A stretch of DNA of 64,000 bases from Flectonema sp. DT1601 (GCA_964019425.1 OZ025807.1:1050823-1114822); one strand, 5' to 3'; shown: positions 1 through 12,662, counted from the stretch's first letter. Translations and numbers: made by a program. Notes: a model not told the origin generated them from the letters alone.

Positions 1-15
1 CAGCGTTGTAACTAT

Positions 16-2262
16 ATGTCTGGCATGTCTCAGTACGGTCTCGGTATTGCTCCTGTTTCGGATGAGGATTTATTAACTACCGAGAGGTTCAGTCACTCAA
101 CAGAGTTTGAGATTGGCGGCAAACTTCGAATTCAAACATTCGCACCTGCTCTATTTATTCGGATACTAACCTGGTGCGGAACTACACCTGAAGAGTACCT
201 CGAAGACTGGTGTGGAGCGTTAGAGGACAGTACAATGGAAGCAAGCAGAGGGAAATCTCAGTCAGAGTTCATGTTCTCTTCTTCGAAGAAGTTTATTATA
301 AAAACTATTAAAGAGACGGAGTATAACAGCATTCGACAAATACTTCGATCGTACTTTGCGTACCTTTTGGAAAACCCGAATTCACTTATAAATAAAATAG
401 TTGGAGCCTACGCAGTCCAGCGAAACAAGTCCGAGCGGAAGTACTTCATCGTCATTCCAAACGTGTTGACTCCTGGGGCAAAGTTTAGCAGAGTGTACGA
501 CCTCAAGGGAAGCACATTTAACAGAGCTGCAGGGGAGGCTGAAAAGAATTCTGCGGTGCCGCATCTAAAAGATAATGACTTCCTTAATGACAAGACTAAG
601 ATTCAAATAAATCCAGTTAATCAAAGAATATTAGTTCAACAATTACAAAATGATGTCACGTGGCTGCAGGGAAGGAAACGAATGGACTATTCGATTCTGG
701 TCGGAGTTTGTGAAACGCCTGTCGGTGAATCCTCTTCAACAAGTGGATTGAATGTAATTAGAGGAACCTTCCCAGATGTTAGTTATCACATTGGAATTAT
801 TGATATCTTGCAGGAATATAATATTAAAAAACAAGTCGCTCACACTCTAAAGACCACCGTCGGAGGTGCTGACGACAAGGAGCTCTCAACCGTACCGTCT
901 GACCAGTACGGAGAGCGCTTCTTAGGTTTCATTCAAAATAGCCTCGAGAAGAGTCGTGATACGACCTTAAACTTCTTTCTAAATCCGAGGCAAATAGCTG
1001 CCAGGAAACAAAGTGCGATTCACAAAGATGGTTCAATAGGCGTAGGAGATGTCGTTGGAAGAACATTCAACGAAGTAATAACGCTCGATATTTCTTCTCC
1101 GAATGTGAAGTCTCTTTGCGTTGTTTCTGAGGTAAGAAAGCCCGCAACCAATTCCTTTGAAAACACTGATGAACCCTCCGATGATGAAACAGAACTACCT
1201 GCTGGTTGTTTATCCGACACACGACAGCAGCAAGATGAGAACATTTCAGATATGTTACTGTATTCTTGTCATTTAAGTTCCAACGTGACCGTCAACGTCG
1301 TTGGCCCCGTTGCGTGCGGCGACGTTCTAATTCCGAGTGGTAATTCAAATGGAACGGCCGTAGCAGTTCCGATGAGTTGTAAACTTCCGAATTACATACT
1401 CGGAGTTGTTGTGAGTGTCCCGGGTGGTGACTATGAACCGAATGCCTGTGCTACGAAGTTTACCGCAGTGAGAGCGATTATTTGTGAAATGTTTATGAGA
1501 GATCCCAACTTTGAGTGGCAAGTTCTCGAAGTAGTTCCCGTTGAAACATCGACAGTTCAGGCGATGTGGGTCACCCCACCTCGTGAGCTCAGCATTGCTC
1601 TCACTCGCTGTTGTGTTTTAAACCCTTTTGGTAATAGTATGATGAGAATATCAAATTCTTGGTTATCAGTTGACTGGTTATCTGGTGATATTGTAAAGGA
1701 ACAACAGACCATACCTGTCCGAGGTCTTGGAAACCAAGTCGCCAACATGGCAGCTGAAGAGATCAAAAGAAGAAAAATGAAAACAAGTAAGCACATCGAA
1801 AGGACTACCCAGGGAGGCTTTACTTTATCAATGAATAAGATTCCTAGTTTTGGTTACACAGCTTCAGGCAATGGAGAGGACACGGAACTGGTATCTCCGA
1901 GGGTAGTTGAAGAAGAAAGCTTATCGACCCCTCGCACTAAACGACTGGTGCGGAAGGCTGAACGTTCAATTAAAGGATTGTTAAGAGACTGGTTGGTTAG
2001 TATAAAGTCATCAAATAGTATCGCAAACAAACAGGCTGCCCAGGTTGCAGCTGTCCGCTACCGCGAAAACCAATGCTGTCTAATCACTCGACTCTTTAAA
2101 ACAAAGGGACTCTTCCGACATGTTTTATTTTATTTGAACGTTCCTGACATCGGAAGGGTCTCTAGAGTCTGCGCTCAGTGGGCTCAACAGAGCTCGTCTC
2201 CCGAACTTTGGCAACACATCTTAGAACTGCACCACATCACAAATATTAGTAGTATGCTATAG
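16..2262 (+). CDS. Phosphatidylinositol phosphate kinase (PIPK) with C-terminal F-box
   Basis: Predicted to phosphorylate a phosphatidylinositol phosphate at membranes. Residues about 20-305 form a PIPK catalytic domain: the ATP-lysine strand FIIKTI, the family signature YDLKGS, the catalytic MDYSILVG, and GIIDILQEYN (the Ile-Ile-Asp metal-binding motif). After a Ser/Thr/acidic linker (about 340-410), residues about 415-575 form an unrecognised, probably beta-rich region. The last ~50 residues (LFRHVLFYLNVPDIGRVSRV, then a trailing SPELW) fit an F-box, which normally recruits SKP1 and a cullin ubiquitin ligase. A PIPK-F-box fusion is unusual. The ATG lies 16 bases from the window edge, so upstream exons cannot be excluded. 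No internal intron. PIPK assignment is firm, F-box likely, middle region unknown. Confidence 0.85.
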   Translation: MSGMSQYGLGIAPVSDEDLLTTERFSHSTEFEIGGKLRIQTFAPALFIRILTWCGTTPEEYLEDWCGALEDSTMEASRGKSQSEFMFSSSKKFIIKTIKETEYNSIRQILRSYFAYLLENPNSLINKIVGAYAVQRNKSERKYFIVIPNVLTPGAKFSRVYDLKGSTFNRAAGEAEKNSAVPHLKDNDFLNDKTKIQINPVNQRILVQQLQNDVTWLQGRKRMDYSILVGVCETPVGESSSTSGLNVIRGTFPDVSYHIGIIDILQEYNIKKQVAHTLKTTVGGADDKELSTVPSDQYGERFLGFIQNSLEKSRDTTLNFFLNPRQIAARKQSAIHKDGSIGVGDVVGRTFNEVITLDISSPNVKSLCVVSEVRKPATNSFENTDEPSDDETELPAGCLSDTRQQQDENISDMLLYSCHLSSNVTVNVVGPVACGDVLIPSGNSNGTAVAVPMSCKLPNYILGVVVSVPGGDYEPNACATKFTAVRAIICEMFMRDPNFEWQVLEVVPVETSTVQAMWVTPPRELSIALTRCCVLNPFGNSMMRISNSWLSVDWLSGDIVKEQQTIPVRGLGNQVANMAAEEIKRRKMKTSKHIERTTQGGFTLSMNKIPSFGYTASGNGEDTELVSPRVVEEESLSTPRTKRLVRKAERSIKGLLRDWLVSIKSSNSIANKQAAQVAAVRYRENQCCLITRLFKTKGLFRHVLFYLNVPDIGRVSRVCAQWAQQSSSPELWQHILELHHITNISSML

Positions 2263-2364
2263 TACTTTATGTTTGTTACCAATTAAATAACACTTCACAA
2301 TAATAACAACACAGGTCATTGCTCACAACCGTTAAAAGGACTGTATACCGGCAGAAGGAGGTGT

Positions 2365-3855
2365 ATGTTATTTAAGATTGGTGAGTACTGGGAAGAAGAA
2401 TACGGCCTTCGATTCCCTGAATTTGGATACAGCAAAAGGGGATTATTAAAACTGATAGAAGAGCTCAGCGTCTATGATCTGATTTTCCAAAAGCATTTGG
2501 TATGTTAAACTGAAGGCAGTGATAGTAACTTGCTTTGATTAATTAATGTTATAAAGAAAATTACAAAAAAACAGTCACCCCATCGAACGTTGACGGACTT
2601 CGTATTGTTTCGGAGGGAGGCAAAGACAGGAGTGGATGTCGGAATGGAGCACATCTGGGAAATGGATAAAGCGATGCAAGTGATGTGGCCTCATCTCAAG
2701 AGGAAGTGGCTCCGCAGTGCGGTGACTGCTCGATTTACTCTAATTGATAATAATTATCCAGAGACTTCTGAACTTGAATCTCTTCGTTTGAAAGTACTCT
2801 CATGGTTGACTGGTAGAAAGATCCAAGCAGTCACTTGGGAAGATTCCTCACTTCTCGTTACTTTCCATACTAAGAAGGAATTGAATGAAGTTTTAAATAA
2901 ACACAAGCAAGACATGGATATTGAATTTGTGGTTTCTCAATACACTTCTTTACAACTTTGTAGGAATGTAAGAAGTTGGAAGGAAGTTAAGAAGAGAGTC
3001 TGGGAAACTATTCCGGGTGGACCTTCTAGTAGTTTGAGACCTCCAAATAATAAGATGCTTCCACTTCCCACCAGAGTGAGTGAAGAATACGAAAATAATT
3101 TAGGAAAGTTAACAACGCTGAGGGAAACATTATCAGAGTACTTTGAAAGGCATCTATTTCCAAGTGATAAAGGAAACACTGTAAATGGTGAAGCGGAGAT
3201 TACGGATAGACCCGAAAGATCTGTCGAAATATTTGAAGTACGAGAGTCAGAAAAAGTCCGACTCGCTGGTCAAATATTTCCTGTTTTCGTAGTCACCAGT
3301 CATGCCGTCTTAGCGATGGTTGAAATTAACGACTCCCCTCCGCAGCTGAATTCTATGCAATCAGCTAGACAGCATCCATTGGGACATATTCGTATTGAGG
3401 GTCACGGAGGACTAAAACATTATCTACTTTGTGCAATGGTAACTGTGAAGTGTACTGAAGAATCTCTCAAAAGACTTCTTCTTTCAATTGATATGATTGT
3501 AAACGGAAAGGGAACTACTTCCTCAACTCTGACAGTTGCAGTTGAAGGTCAAAAGATGCCTGACGGTACGACTTACACACATCTCCCTTTGTGGGTGTGT
3601 GATGATCTTCAAGAACATAAAGGTGAGATTCTTGAAGTCTTGTCAGGGCATAAGGACGCTCTCGAAGGCAACACCAACGTCCAGGAAATGATTTATTCAT
3701 CCATCCAAGGTTGTATTACTGAGGAGGTTGACCGCTTCACGAATCACGATTTCGGAGACTCGGATGATGTCACGACGATGACAAATGTCAGCGAAGTTCT
3801 TACAACAAATGGCAGCTGTAAGAACCTCCCATCGCTGTGTGATAATAGGTACTAA
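2365..3855 (+). CDS. Conserved-looking protein of unknown function, two exons
   Basis: Exon 1 is 2365-2499 and exon 2 is 2575-3855; the 75-nt intron starts GTATGT, ends ACAG and is phase 0. The spliced frame gives 471 residues. The first ~45 residues (YGLRFPEFGYSKRGLLKLIE and around) resemble the helix-turn-helix of LOTUS/OST-HTH RNA-associated domains, but this is only by eye. The rest is mixed alpha/beta with no motif I recognise, ending in an acidic Thr/Ser-rich tail. It lies about 100 nt downstream of the PIPK gene on the same strand, with an ACACAG at about 2314 that could serve as a trans-splice acceptor. Function unknown; the gene model is well supported by frame continuity. Confidence 0.7.
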
Positions 3856-4953
3856 AGTATTAGCAATAGGTCACATCATTTTATTCTACTTGTTAGTTAG
3901 TCGCTGTGTTGTTATATTTTGTCGAGTCATATAACTTTCAACGTATTGTACATCAACATGGTCGTTCTTTATGAGCTTTTTAGCTCCCTTTTTTTTTTCT
4001 GTTCCGGACTTTTTTTTTCTACTTAACTAATATTGTTTTTGCAAAGTCTTTCTAGCTCCGAAGTACCCAAGCTGCGCATGTGAATTAAATTGTGTGTTGC
4101 TTGTGTTGTCTTTTTTTTTTTTTTTTTTTGGTAGTTGTAGAACAGTGCGATGCTCGATTACTTTTAGTACGTTAGTACTGAAAGTCTTCATTGAGTGCAG
4201 CTCAGCTATTGTAAAAACTGGTTATTTATTTAATCAGGTACAAGCCTGCCTCATACCAGTTGCTATTAACCCGCTTTTGCGACGACTCTGTAGCTGTTAG
4301 CTTGCGTCGTTCTGTCGTGTTTGTTAAACCAACATACAGACAGACTTTATCTCATAAATAAAAAAAAAAAATAATAATAATTAAAAGAAGTCTACTAACT
4401 TTCTTGATCATGCCCGTGTTATTTTAAACGTGTTAGTCTCTTCATGTATGATGAGCAGGTGTAAACCAACAATTTCGAAACAAATGAATCGCATAGTAAT
4501 ATTATGTACTTTTATTTTTTGAAAGGAGGAAGTCGATTTATTTTCAGATTTAATTAACTGATCAACTTGTTGGTTTCTTAATGTGCCCTCTGCTTCCCAT
4601 TGTTCTGCTGCCCTAACGTTTTATTCAATTTTTTCCCGTTTTCGTCTCAACTAACTTATGCTGTCTTTGATGCTGAGCACTTTATGTTGTCGTAATGGCG
4701 ACTTCTCAATAGGGATGTTATTTCCGTCCATGTGACTCATTTTTTGTGATACCAGCGCAGGCTCCAGTTTTGGAGATTCTTATGTCTTGAGTTTGGATGT
4801 TTTTTTATTAATTATTTTTACTTCTAATTTTCTAATTACTTTACACAAGGTTGAAATAAATAAGATCGAAATCAGGATATGAATAGTTTGTGAAGTTGGT
4901 TGCTGATCACTTCTACATGTACATCACCAGCTACTTAAACAGAACACAGCAAT
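3856..4953. other. AT-rich intergenic region
   Basis: About 1.1 kb with several T-runs (near 3990, 4010 and 4110) and A-runs (near 4360). Short open frames here overlap homopolymers and look fortuitous. A pyrimidine-poor ACACAG just before the next start (about 4950) could be a trans-splice acceptor. No RNA gene or repeat recognised. Confidence 0.5.
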
Positions 4954-7900
4954 GTGATGAACAGAGTTAGGTTTCCTTATTGGATCGCAATATGTGTTTG
5001 GGTTCTTATTGGGTTTAGTGATGCGATTACACCGACTGCGACAAGCACTGACACCATCACAATAACAGAAACGTCATCTTTCTCTCTCAATACGAATGAC
5101 ACTGCTGTTGCTACTCCAGCTCCAGATACATTCATCAGGACGTTAATATCAAATAACAGAACTTCTTCTTCTTACTCTGTTGATGATGGAGCTCCAGTTG
5201 TATTTAGTTATCAGGTATTGATTTATTGTCTTTTTAGGTTTTGACGCACACCCATCGTCTCGTTTAAAAGTATTATAACAAAACAGGTTCTCGCAAAGTC
5301 TTGTACTAATTGTGAAGAATTACCGATGGTGTTGAGTAGTGATATGGAATTGATTGTATCCGTAGTCGGTGTCAACATCACAGGTTGGTCAGGTTCTAAC
5401 TCGAAAACTATTCGAATTAATCCATCTGAGGATTCTTTTTTTATCCTTTCAGAAACTATTGATGGCAACGGTACCTGTTCCATCGAAGCGATGCTCATAT
5501 TTCCATCAAGTATGTTACAAAGAGTTTAGTTTATTTAATATCAACTTTGACATATGGATGAGTCTGGTAGTAACTGTGGGGAGGTATCAACAGACTAGTA
5601 CCCTGTAAGCATCCTTGTGCTCTGACGTAATATTCGTAAAAGTTTTATTTATGCACGAAACCTCACAACAGCCGGTTTATTTACGCGGTGCTGCAGGTTG
5701 GCAATCACGATTCCGAGCCTTTCTAGAGCCACGTCGTAGTCGACGTCTGCCTCCCCAGTTCTTTCGGTATCGTGCTGCTCCCCGGCGATGTGCTCCAGCA
5801 CAACCCTTCCAAAGAGCGATGGGAAGCCCGGCGAACCCTTTGTAGCTGTAGTCATTACCACTGGGTGCCCGCACCCGCCGGACCCTTGTCTTGGGGACAT
5901 CCTCATAACGCTGCCAACCAGTGCCCCGTAGCTGGCTGGTTTTGTGGGGGCAAGGATTCATTTTCCCCTGCCCAGCTGCCCGTTTTTTGAAGAGTACGAC
6001 TTCAACGAGGTACCACTTGGAACATACACCCTCGGAGGAGCAGCCGGTGGCCCCTTATGGGTCGCCCCCCGGTGCCCCTTTGACACTTTCTGCGCCGCCT
6101 TCCGTGCCTGCGCTGTCGACGGAGTATCCCTCGCAGCATCAAGGGTTTCGTAGTATGCTTCAGCTCCCCGCGGCCCGTTCTCTGTGCGCAGCAGCTGCCA
6201 CTCCATCATCTGGTGTAGTGCCGCTATGGCCCCTTCCGTACCTCCCAAAACAGCCCTCTCAACTGCATTCGCAAGCCTCTTCACTACCTCACTCGCAACT
6301 GCCCCAGAGCCCCCGGAATACCTCTCAACAATCGCGCGCCTCAGCAGCGAACGGCACACGTCATCACGCTCCGCATATCCATCCCAGCCACAACTCCGCA
6401 TTCCTTGTCCTCAACAGGTGCATGTGACGCGGCAATTTCCGGGTTCCAATGCTGCACCGACCAGCCCCCTGCCCTGAACTCCTCTGGTGTGAGGCGCCAC
6501 AGCCCACTATCATTGCAAGCACCACCAACATCTTCTTGATTGAAACTTTCTCAATCGCTGCATACTGCACCCCAAGGCAAAGGGCAACAGTAAGCCTAAC
6601 TAGGCACTGCAACTCCCCATCGGACTCCAACAAAGCCAAGTCAATTGGTATTGGTACAAGCTTTACCAACTTCACCAAGTCAACATGCTGTCTTTGCGGA
6701 ACGTCTCCGATCCTCCGCCCATGCCTCAGCTAATGCTGAAGGGAACTCGAAATCATAGCTTTTTGCCATTTAACAAAAAAGTTGTTTTCTTTATGAAAGC
6801 AAAGCCAGCCAAACCAATAAAGTACAGAAACTGTAGCTTTAGAATCGTTGGTAGCCATCTTTCTTTTTCTCTTAACAGAATGAAAATAAAATATAACAAA
6901 TCCTAAACAGGACTCAGTGGAGGTAATCAGACAGTAGTCCACTCTGTTATTGTAACACCACAAGGAATTGGGATAGCAGCCCCAGGGTTTAATGAATATA
7001 CATTATTCGAGGGAAGGACATTTGAAATTCGGGTTGTTGTCGATATCGCACCTGGGTACTCAGTCCCAAGTGGCGGGTACATCGTCGCTGAATCGGATGG
7101 AAACCTAACAGGTGAAGGCGTCCATCAGTTAGTGGGTCAGAATACAGTTAGTTTTTTATTAAAATATAACAATTTTGGGAGCTTCATATTGACGTTTACG
7201 TACTTTAGATCAGACGGGACTGAGATGGTCTCAGAACACAATGCGACTGTTTTCCAACAGCCGCCATTTAAACTTGAGCCTTCAGGTGTTGTTGAATGCC
7301 TCGCTAAGATACCGATGGCAGTACAGCCCTCCTTTACAATGATTACTGCTGATGGTAACACATACGACTACCCGGTGACTGCGACATTACGATTGAGTAG
7401 AAGTAATCCTGATCACACTTATGATGACAAGGTCAGAACTTCTCATTATCGAAATTCATGGGCCTTTTTTGGAGGTGTAAACCAAGCTGATGGAACACAC
7501 GTGATATCATCAAATGGATCGGAATTATTATCTGAAGGACTTTGGATAGACAGGTCGGGTATTTTTGATATCACCGCAACAATTGTACTTCCGAACGGAG
7601 TTGTTATGTTGGCAACAGAAGTCTTTCGATGTCATTCACTGCCTTCGTACTCTCCGCCAGCAGATGCCAAAGTAAATTCGAGACTTAGAATGACTTTCTA
7701 TGGAGTCATTCCTTTCAACCTCGGAGGTTCAGTAGTCGTTTCTAAAAGTCCAAATTGTTCGGGTGTTTCAAACTACCTCACGGAAGTGTTTTACTACCCT
7801 CGAGAGCCTATTTCGTACTCTATCGTTTATTCATCGGCAAAGAATGCGTCGCTTCAAATACAGAATGACGGCACACTTCTCCCTTTCCAGTCTCCTATCA

Positions 7901-8557
7901 GTGTTGGTATTGAGGTATGTGTGTTCCTTCTATTGACTTTACGTCATTGTTCTACTTCTACTACTACAACAACAACAGTGGGTCCTGTTTAATGGAATGT
8001 ACGCACACGCACCAAGTGATTCAGCTTACGTTTGTTTTCGAGTGGAGTCTTCAGATGTTTGGGTAAACTTGTGGCAATATTACGTCCAACGACACGATGA
8101 ACCATTCCCCATCACTCGAACCTTCCCAATTGCCGCTCAAAACGTTTGCCCAGCAATTTTAACTTCTGAGGCAACTGAATACCAAATAGCTGAAGGTGTG
8201 TTTCGCTCTTTTCGTGATTTTGCTCTGTCTGAGTTGGTGCGGAAACTAATAAAAATGAAGTCCAGTTTGCTTCTTTTCTTTTATCACAACCAAAAAAAAA
8301 CAGGAGAACTCCGTTGGGAGGACGTTACACCTGGCAGACGGTATGGATGCCGTCAAGTACCTCCAGTGGATGGGTCTGTACCGCCGTGTTTCTGTCCTTC
8401 TCGATTCTTGTGTCGAGATTACCACGCAACTCAAGGAGATAGAACTGTGAATCTCGGAATATGTGAGTGCTGCGAAACTTGGTTCCTAGCTGTCATGTTT
8501 TGCATCGGAGGGTTGTGCTTTGCCCTCGTTTCTTATTTTATTGTATTCAAGCTCTGA
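4954..8557 (+). CDS. Putative secreted/type I membrane protein, five exons
   Basis: Exons: 4954-5214, 5287-5509, 6911-7914, 7979-8195, 8304-8557, giving 652 residues. Every join has GT...AG and preserves frame (phases 0, 1, 0, 1). The N-terminus has a signal peptide (YWIAICVWVLIGFSDA), followed by a Thr/Ser-rich stretch and a long ectodomain with many Asn-X-Ser/Thr sites and alternating beta-like segments. A Cys-rich patch (CFCPSRFLC, ICECCETW) precedes a C-terminal hydrophobic helix (residues about 628-650) with almost no cytoplasmic tail. No known domain recognised. Intron 2 is 1401 nt instead of the usual ~70 because a transposon remnant sits in it. Intron 4 (108 nt) is a multiple of three with no stop, so retention would only insert 36 residues. 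Function unknown; a surface protein is an inference. Confidence 0.75.
5640..6760 (-). mobile_element. Remnant of VIPER-like retrotransposon ORF1 inside an intron
   Basis: This GC-richer block within intron 2 of the membrane-protein gene encodes, on the minus strand, broken frames related to ORF1 of the complete element at 23632-28710. The stretch near 6600-6680 (IPIDLALLESDGEL, then LTVALCLGV and KKMLVVLAMI) aligns with IPFSIDLSTLRSDKET, TLAMCLGI and NKCLVILGVL of that ORF1. Frames at 5958-6401 and 5677-5961 look like its later parts. There are frameshifts and no intact frame. The insertion lies opposite to host transcription, probably tolerated because it is spliced out. Boundaries are approximate. 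Confidence 0.65.
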
Positions 8558-8784
8558 GTCAACAACATTGTTTTATAATCTGTTCGTACATTTGGTTCGA
8601 GTTCGTTCTTATAAATTATTCCAAGTGACAAAATATTCATTCTTCAGGTGCTGTTATTTTAATGAACTGCCGAGCGTGATGACGGCGCAGTTTGTGTTGA
8701 GTCCATTAAATACCTATTAAGGTTTTGAATTTCGCATCAGTGCTTGGAAGGCACGAGAAAACGAGTTAAAACAAGTTCAGTAAG

Positions 8785-11672
8785 ATGCGACGACACGCTG
8801 TATTGTTAGGAAAAAAGTTTACTGGACTGGAACCAAATGGATCGAATCCATTTTTAGCGATGCAGAACGATATTGGACCTTTGAAACCAAAGTACGACGA
8901 AAGAAAACAGCAGCTCGAACGACCCGATGTCAACTACACGCAGTATACTATCGTCGCTGCTGTAGTTGCACGCCAGTTGAAGTACGACCTTCCAGTGCGA
9001 TTATTGGCAAAGGTATGTTCCTTGAGGAATTCTTTTATTGCAGGCGTTCCCTAAATAAATACAACAAACAGATAGGAAACGCTCTTTACTTCAACAAGAT
9101 TACTGGGGTGTGGACAGACCAGTGTGAAGAGGCAATGTTATATTTCTGCGAGAAATTTAGTGAGCTATCGCATGACGACTTGATGGCCAATCGAAAAGAG
9201 ATCCATCCTGCGGTTCCTTTCTTATCAAAAACTATTTTTGAGTTGAAAGATGAATTACTGTTGCATACAGTGCTTCAGAAGTTTTCTGATTTTTTAATAA
9301 AGTACGCAGACGAGGACGGCGCAGGTACAGACATGCGATTGATTTTAAATTTTACATCAGCGAATAATATATTATCATCATCGTACTCTCTCAAACTCGT
9401 TGCCGCAATTCATAAAGTTGCGAGTGCTCGACTGAGCAGCCAACCAGATCCTCGAAAACAGTTCGACGTTTTTGAACTGACTCAAATCCCGATTGTCTTT
9501 AGTGCTGTCGGTGTTTTAATCAACGAGCCTTGGTCTTCTAGAACCCCGAAGTGGAATGGACTTTCACCCGTAATGGGTAACATGAAAAGGATATTATTTC
9601 GCATTTCAGAGGAACTGTTACGACCTGCCATACTGAACCAATTAAAGCCCAGCAAGATTGTTTATGTTGCTCAAAGTTTGCAGATCTGTAAATATACTTT
9701 ACCTGCTGTACCCAAGGCTATGTTACTTAGAATGTCTGATCCTGAACTTAAATTATATGAACAGATACCTCCGCGTGAACTGGCGGAGTTTATCCTACGA
9801 ATTACGAAGTTTGGTGTCGTACACCATGTCGTTATTTCGAGAGCCTTTGAGGTGTTTTCAGCTCACTTTAAACAACAACACATAATAAACAGGTTGAGTG
9901 AATTTTCTTGCTGTTCGATTATAAATGCTTTGAAACAATATAAGATAAAAGACATGGACTTGATAGCAATGTTGATAGCTCGAATCATAGAAGCCGGGCT
10001 GACTGTTTCTGGACTTCATATTTGTTTTACTGCTCTCGGAATTCTTCAAATAAAAAATCAAATGGGCGACACAATTTGTAAAGAAGCCATCAGACTCAAC
10101 TTAGTTCCAAACAGTACAAAATGGGACTATGGAATGCTTCTCAAGAGGTTAACTCATTACTATAAAGGGATACGAATGCCACCAAGAGAAGCTGCAGCAT
10201 TAATACTTCAAATCCAACTTCGGATAGACGAAAAAGATCCGGACATCACAAAATGTATCTCCGCATTGTCTTCAATAAACAGAGCACGTAAACAAGGTAA
10301 CATAATAACAAATGAGATTCGAACTAAAGCAATCATGTTAAGTAGGACTGTATTCGATCACTTGGTATCAGCGGAGAAGTCTTCGGATGTAACTCAGATT
10401 TCTGATACTTTATTAGCATCTTACATCTGGGCATTGAGCGGCTTAGAACTCGGCGAGGACTCAATTCGACATTTAGAATACTCGTTGGCGTTCTTACTTA
10501 AGCACCTCGAAGTCTTGCAGAGTATTCACCCAAAAGTAGTTCCTTCTGTACTCGCAGGTATAAAAGCTTACAAAGGAAATCAAGCACTTCGTGGTTTATT
10601 TATTGATGAGATTCTCAAACACTTAGAAACTCCTCATGTGATGAGACAAGTTGACGGAGATAGCTTCTCATCAATCGTTCAGGGACTGTCAGCATGCGAA
10701 GTTCTTAATGAGCAAAGTGAGAGTTTGACGACAATATTAAACAGAATTATATTCGACACAAAACTGATGATGTCAGCTCCTGTCCATACTTGTGTTGGAC
10801 TTGTACGTGCTCTTGCTATTCTCCACAGGAAGAATGTGATTCCGGTAGAAAATGCGACAGCTATTGTCTTTCAGTCCTTGCTGCCGAAGTTGAGATATCT
10901 GAAAGACCAACCGCAGCTGATTTTAGACTTGATAAACTGCACATCAACACTTCGCACTAGAGACCCTGCAGTGCTATCTGTCGTTATGTACGTTACATCT
11001 ATCCTACCACTTGATGACTTGTCGTCTCGTGAACTTGGATTTATGATTCAAGACTTGCTGTTACTAAAAGCAATAAAAGTACCTTGGGTAAACAGAGTTC
11101 AGTTAATCCTCCTCAAGCATATCGAGCATTCGGGTGAACTACCTGTTCACGTTGCTAAATGGATAATATTTGCATCAGTTAAAATAGAAGCAAATACGGA
11201 ACACATTCCAATCTTTTTAAAATCTTGTATTAAGAATGATCAACTCGTCGGTAAAATTCACGGTGGTGACCTTACTGTAATACTTTGGAGCATCTGCAGG
11301 GTGAGAATATTTCCGGCTGACTTTTTGAACGTTTGTTCTAAAGCGTTGCTCGCTACTGAGGGCAGTACAAATACTCCTTTCGACTTTGTGAAACCAAACA
11401 ACTTGATAACAATTCTAACTGGAATAGCTGCTTGTGAAGTCACGTCAAGAGAAATCAATGAACTTCTTACTCTGTTAGTCAATCGAAGCGTCGCTTCTGG
11501 ATCGATTCACATGATGAATTATTCAGCAATTAATAGTTTAGTTACGTCTCTTGTAAATCGACGAATTGCACACTCTGAGTTCTTCAAACTTGCCAGAGAG
11601 GTGATCGCCAATAAGATGAGAAACCCTGAATCCGACGCAACTGTTCCGATAAAGAAAGCTTCAGCAGCCTAG
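8785..11672 (+). CDS. Large helical-repeat protein (possible organelle RNA-binding type)
   Basis: Exons 8785-9012 and 9072-11672 (59-nt intron, GTATGT...ACAG, phase 0) encode 942 residues. After ~80 residues the protein is almost wholly alpha-helical, with loosely repeated ~35-40-residue units of the type LxxIxxALxxxxxxDxxLxxxL. This pattern resembles octotricopeptide/FASTK-like or other organellar RNA-binding helical repeats, common in euglenozoan mitochondria. No RAP domain or catalytic motif is visible. A start at 9015 inside the intron would lack exon 1; the spliced model is preferred because the downstream frame joins exactly. AG precedes the ATG by 4 nt. Function is inferred from fold style only. 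Confidence 0.65.
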
Positions 11673-11842
11673 TTAGTTGTTTTTGTTGACAATCACCGAA
11701 ACATATCTAATTACGTATTGGAAGTACGTACCGATAACTTGATCTCATGATTCGTGAGTTCGACAACTCAGCATCGTCTGGAGTTGAATCCTTGTTGTTG
11801 TTCACCGAACGCTTTTCCTTATAAAGGTACCAAAATATTAAT

Positions 11843-12451
11843 ATGAAATTCCGTTGCCTTCTTAAGCAAGTTAGACATTTCTCACGGGGAGTTCAAAGCA
11901 AAGGTAACACAGTCTCCCACATGGAAGAAGCAGTTATTATGTATGATTCTAAACTTGATGGACGTGAGTATGAACAGACAGGAATACCAGGAATACTAAA
12001 GGGAACTAATAACAAAGATAACGGGGAGATCTTCAAATGGTTTGACGTCACAAAAGTATCTGGTGAAGATCAGCAATTGATAGGAGACTGGGCTAGGGTT
12101 ATGGAAAAGCATGCTGCTGCTTGCGCGGCATTATATTTAAAAGAGAAGCAGTCGCTGGGCAACCTTCCTCAGGCCGTAACACGACACTATCAAATAGCGC
12201 AGTCGAAACCCGTTTATGACAGCGACCGCCTTTGCATTCGTTCGTACGTTCAGCATCTGTTCCCAGACTCGCGTAATATTACTGTTCTCACGGAAGCAAT
12301 TGCTCCTCCAACTGAAATCGATGCGTCTCCTCAGTCTTGCATAAGACTCGTGTCTAATGTTCTCATTATTAAAACAAAAGAGACGGGACCAGAGAAGGGG
12401 GAATATTATTCATTTCATCGTGATAATAATCCTCAACATGGGAAGAAATAG
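11843..12451 (+). CDS. Hypothetical protein, probably mitochondrial
   Basis: A 202-residue intronless frame. The N-terminus MKFRCLLKQVRHFSRG is basic and lacks acidic residues for the first ~30 positions, like a mitochondrial presequence with a possible processing site near RHFSRG. The body is soluble mixed alpha/beta with no recognised motif and ends in a hydrophilic tail. It follows the helical-repeat gene by 170 nt on the same strand. Not recognised; a mitoribosomal or other organellar subunit is possible but unsupported. Confidence 0.6.
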   Translation: MKFRCLLKQVRHFSRGVQSKGNTVSHMEEAVIMYDSKLDGREYEQTGIPGILKGTNNKDNGEIFKWFDVTKVSGEDQQLIGDWARVMEKHAAACAALYLKEKQSLGNLPQAVTRHYQIAQSKPVYDSDRLCIRSYVQHLFPDSRNITVLTEAIAPPTEIDASPQSCIRLVSNVLIIKTKETGPEKGEYYSFHRDNNPQHGKK

Positions 12452-12662
12452 TGACGCGGGGTAGCCAATCATCTGAGACAACTTTTCAAGCGAAAGGAAA
12501 CCCACAGCGGGGGTCAGTTTTTCAATTTCATCGAAAGCAAACTACAGACTGACATTCTTAAGAAGTATATAATACGGACACAGTCCTGTAGTAATCCTTA
12601 TTTGTTTGACTGATTTATTGTTTGTTTTATCTTTAATTCACAGATTATTTACACAACAGAAA

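Noticed and set aside
4094..4300. A 68-codon frame
   Set aside because: Begins in a T-run and has no coding signature.
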